From assembly GCA_937868095.1 (NCBI GenBank), contig CALMLO010000033.1, positions 62,001-126,000 on the forward strand: 64,000 nucleotides of DNA. The letters are read 5' to 3'. The position numbers and the translations under genes are program-made. Positions 63,401 through 64,000 of this stretch are shown here, one piece after another (within the stretch, counting starts at the first letter, position 1; every line of letters begins with the position of its first letter). A model generated the notes under the pieces. That model ran no database searches. It was not told where the DNA came from and saw nothing but the letters and a program-made list of their open reading frames with translations. The DNA comes from an uncultured Phycisphaerales bacterium (GTDB lineage: Bacteria; Planctomycetota; Phycisphaerae; Sedimentisphaerales; Anaerohalosphaeraceae).

Positions 63401-63999
63401 GCGATTTGCTGTTCCTGCCGGGCCAACTGTTCTTCCAGCCGGGCCAGCAGAGAAGAAGAAGCCGCTTCCGCTTCTGCCGGGGAGGGCTGTGCAGCCGCGG
63501 TCGGCTGAGCGGCTGGCGTTGGTTCGACGGCCGCTTCGGCTTGTTCTTCTTCGGCCTGCTCCCCTACCGTACGCTGGCGAAGGGCCTCAATGATTTCTGC
63601 AAAGGCCTTCTCCTCATCCGATTCAGCCGCAGCGGTTTGTTTTTCAGTCTCAATCTGTTTCTGAATCTCCTCGGCTTTCTCCTGAGCAGAGACGAGGGCC
63701 TTCATCAGTTCTTCACTGAAAAAGTCCTCCTCTTTGGGTTCGTCGGCAGCCGGCTCTGCAGAAGGTTGCAGTTGGTTGGGCTCCTCAGCAGGGGACACAG
63801 GGGGAATAGATGCAGAGGCCGCCGGCTGATTGGGCTCGACTGCTGCCGTTTCCTCTTTCTCGGCCGGCGCCGCTGCCGGCTCCGCAGCAGGTGCCTGATT
63901 CGGCTCTCCAGTTACTGCCGCGCCATCCTCAATCGCGGAGGCCGCCGGCTTCGGCTGATTTTTTGAAATCCACTGCCGGATAAAATTGTCCAATTGCTC
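60493..63999 (-). CDS. gspD: Secretin GspD (5' end beyond window)
   Basis: At least 1168 codons. The frame is open to the right edge; a TTG at 63993 is not a convincing start, since no signal peptide follows, so the N-terminus lies outside. The first ~220 residues are low-complexity Ala/Glu/Pro/Gln. Then come an N0-like segment (LELTITLPEKVEITALLELV), several secretin_N repeats separated by Thr/Gln/Pro linkers (for example YFIQNVEAAEVVSALNELG and YEIQNVDALTVVKTLEDLG), and the secretin channel (VLLDCTLVEITKDDSF, VPDGTTIVLGGLE, VPLLGDLPLVGGLFK). It forms the outer-membrane pore. It is clearly larger than typical GspD (650-700). Confidence 0.92.
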   Translation of the reverse strand, partial: EQLDNFIRQWISKNQPKPAASAIEDGAAVTGEPNQAPAAEPAAAPAEKEETAAVEPNQPAASASIPPVSPAEEPNQLQPSAEPAADEPKEEDFFSEELMKALVSAQEKAEEIQKQIETEKQTAAAESDEEKAFAEIIEALRQRTVGEQAEEEQAEAAVEPTPAAQPTAAAQPSPAEAEAASSSLLARLEEQLARQEQQIAELKAMLAQTSRPAAAEPKIQTAPKPSEPVIPEGEKELELTITLPEKVEITALLELVGKQLGLNYMYDPSQVRGDIQLKIHDGKIKVKDTYALLESVMRFKGFVMTRRGNLVTIVPVSQMKQADPALRKPDEPIQPGDVVVSSVFALQYISPAAAQKMLTDMQLGTSFVAANETNTLIVTDYAYRMDSISQVIALVDVAGEPKRFAFRQMQYTSAPDILNKLKTLTAQMSGINVIGTDGSPAEEAQRAAATPTVRRDAQGRVIAARPPQATPQPAAPTPAGPTQETIFLDTDERTNRILMIGYEAQIQTIQGLIDTLDVPKYYLRTVKEYFIQNVEAAEVVSALNELGLANVNVGASSTARTTAARPTTTRTAVQSGQPTPAQPAVSTPPAGEDQPYISIRPNTNSLLVNATKDQHEAIEMVISHVDVKQKDQRTIQEYEIQNVDALTVVKTLEDLGIIAPGKSEESSRGQTRSTTTSGRQLQGAAAAQPGQPELPTAIALPTIEGETVTEVAAAQPQIAVLESTNSLLVLATPRQHEAISLVIAHVDRTLERVSTPYVVYPLENQDPEELADVLNELIQETLQQQAEKSSPDAKIQTSPSGAAPTAPAQEEERIRIIPDPKTYSLIVYANKKNQQWVGDLIRELDQYRPQVLLDCTLVEITKDDSFKYDLDVLSKTYSDLTLRSGTPLSTVSGDFSPTDYAEGRATSGSFRGFFNSDSVQALLEAVETKGYGRIMAKPKILVNDNQEGTIKTENTISVAQKKSNIIPATGTSNTVTTTEVNFSEYTAGITLTIKPHISKGEMLRLEISLTRTDFKEKPSVKITDGGELSEYPSPPDRLTTDVKTVSTVPDGTTIVLGGLETIDQSKNHTKVPLLGDLPLVGGLFKAIDNSNTQGRLYVFVKANILRPGDQGGMEDMRRVSGRNRRAFEEYERRFQQAEDWPGIKAEPMDPVRVLEEDEVELSEEEQLY

Positions 64000-64000
64000 A

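Overview
The window looks like a chromosomal segment of a planctomycete, most likely a Phycisphaerae member near Sedimentisphaerales. This is inferred from several traits seen together: C-terminal dockerin-like repeats ending in short W-L motifs, a PEP-CTERM protein, an ECF sigma factor of the Rhodopirellula/Verrucomicrobium type beside a FecR protein, LamG/Ig proteins with a half dockerin, and multi-domain glycan-degrading enzymes without a SusC/SusD pair. No 16S rRNA or other lineage-defining marker is present, so the placement is provisional.

Left part (1-9500) is housekeeping. It holds the end of trmD, then rplS, a YraN-family protein, a zinc-ribbon/PH-domain protein on the minus strand, the GTPase gene der, a GT-C/TPR membrane protein and cstA. 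The minus-strand cdaA-cdaR pair for cyclic di-AMP synthesis and a small lipoprotein follow.

The gene-free gap at about 9450-10050 has DnaA-box matches and an AT-rich hairpin. It sits between divergent genes and directly before dnaN-dciA-gyrB, whose members overlap by ATGA, so it is a candidate replication origin. A TPR lipoprotein, an msrB gene without a normal start codon and tRNA-Pro(GGG) close the section.

Middle part (15.5-47.6 kb) is a minus-strand carbohydrate-degradation locus. In transcription order it runs: ECF sigma factor, FecR-type regulator with a C-terminal NPCBM-like region, a LamG/half-dockerin protein, a PEP-CTERM protein, GH95, a beta-helix enzyme, a CE1-like esterase, GH5, a CE1-CE6 double esterase, GH31, GH43-CBM6, a GH3-GH27 fusion and GH97. 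Several enzymes share near-duplicate CBM6, Fn3, MAM and dockerin modules. The enzyme set fits a branched, acetylated hemicellulose with xylose, galactose, arabinose and fucose side groups (xyloglucan- or arabinoxylan-like); that is inference. The sigma/FecR pair at the head is the likely regulator.

Right part (47.6-64 kb) has a short degenerate stretch with a small winged-helix ORF, a NarL-type response regulator, and a hybrid-kinase-like protein whose phosphoacceptor residues are all replaced. It ends with a complete-looking run of type II secretion-like genes on the minus strand (secretin, ATPase, platform protein, five pseudopilins, GspL-like and GspM-like). This system could export the enzymes of the middle region, but nothing in the sequence proves it.
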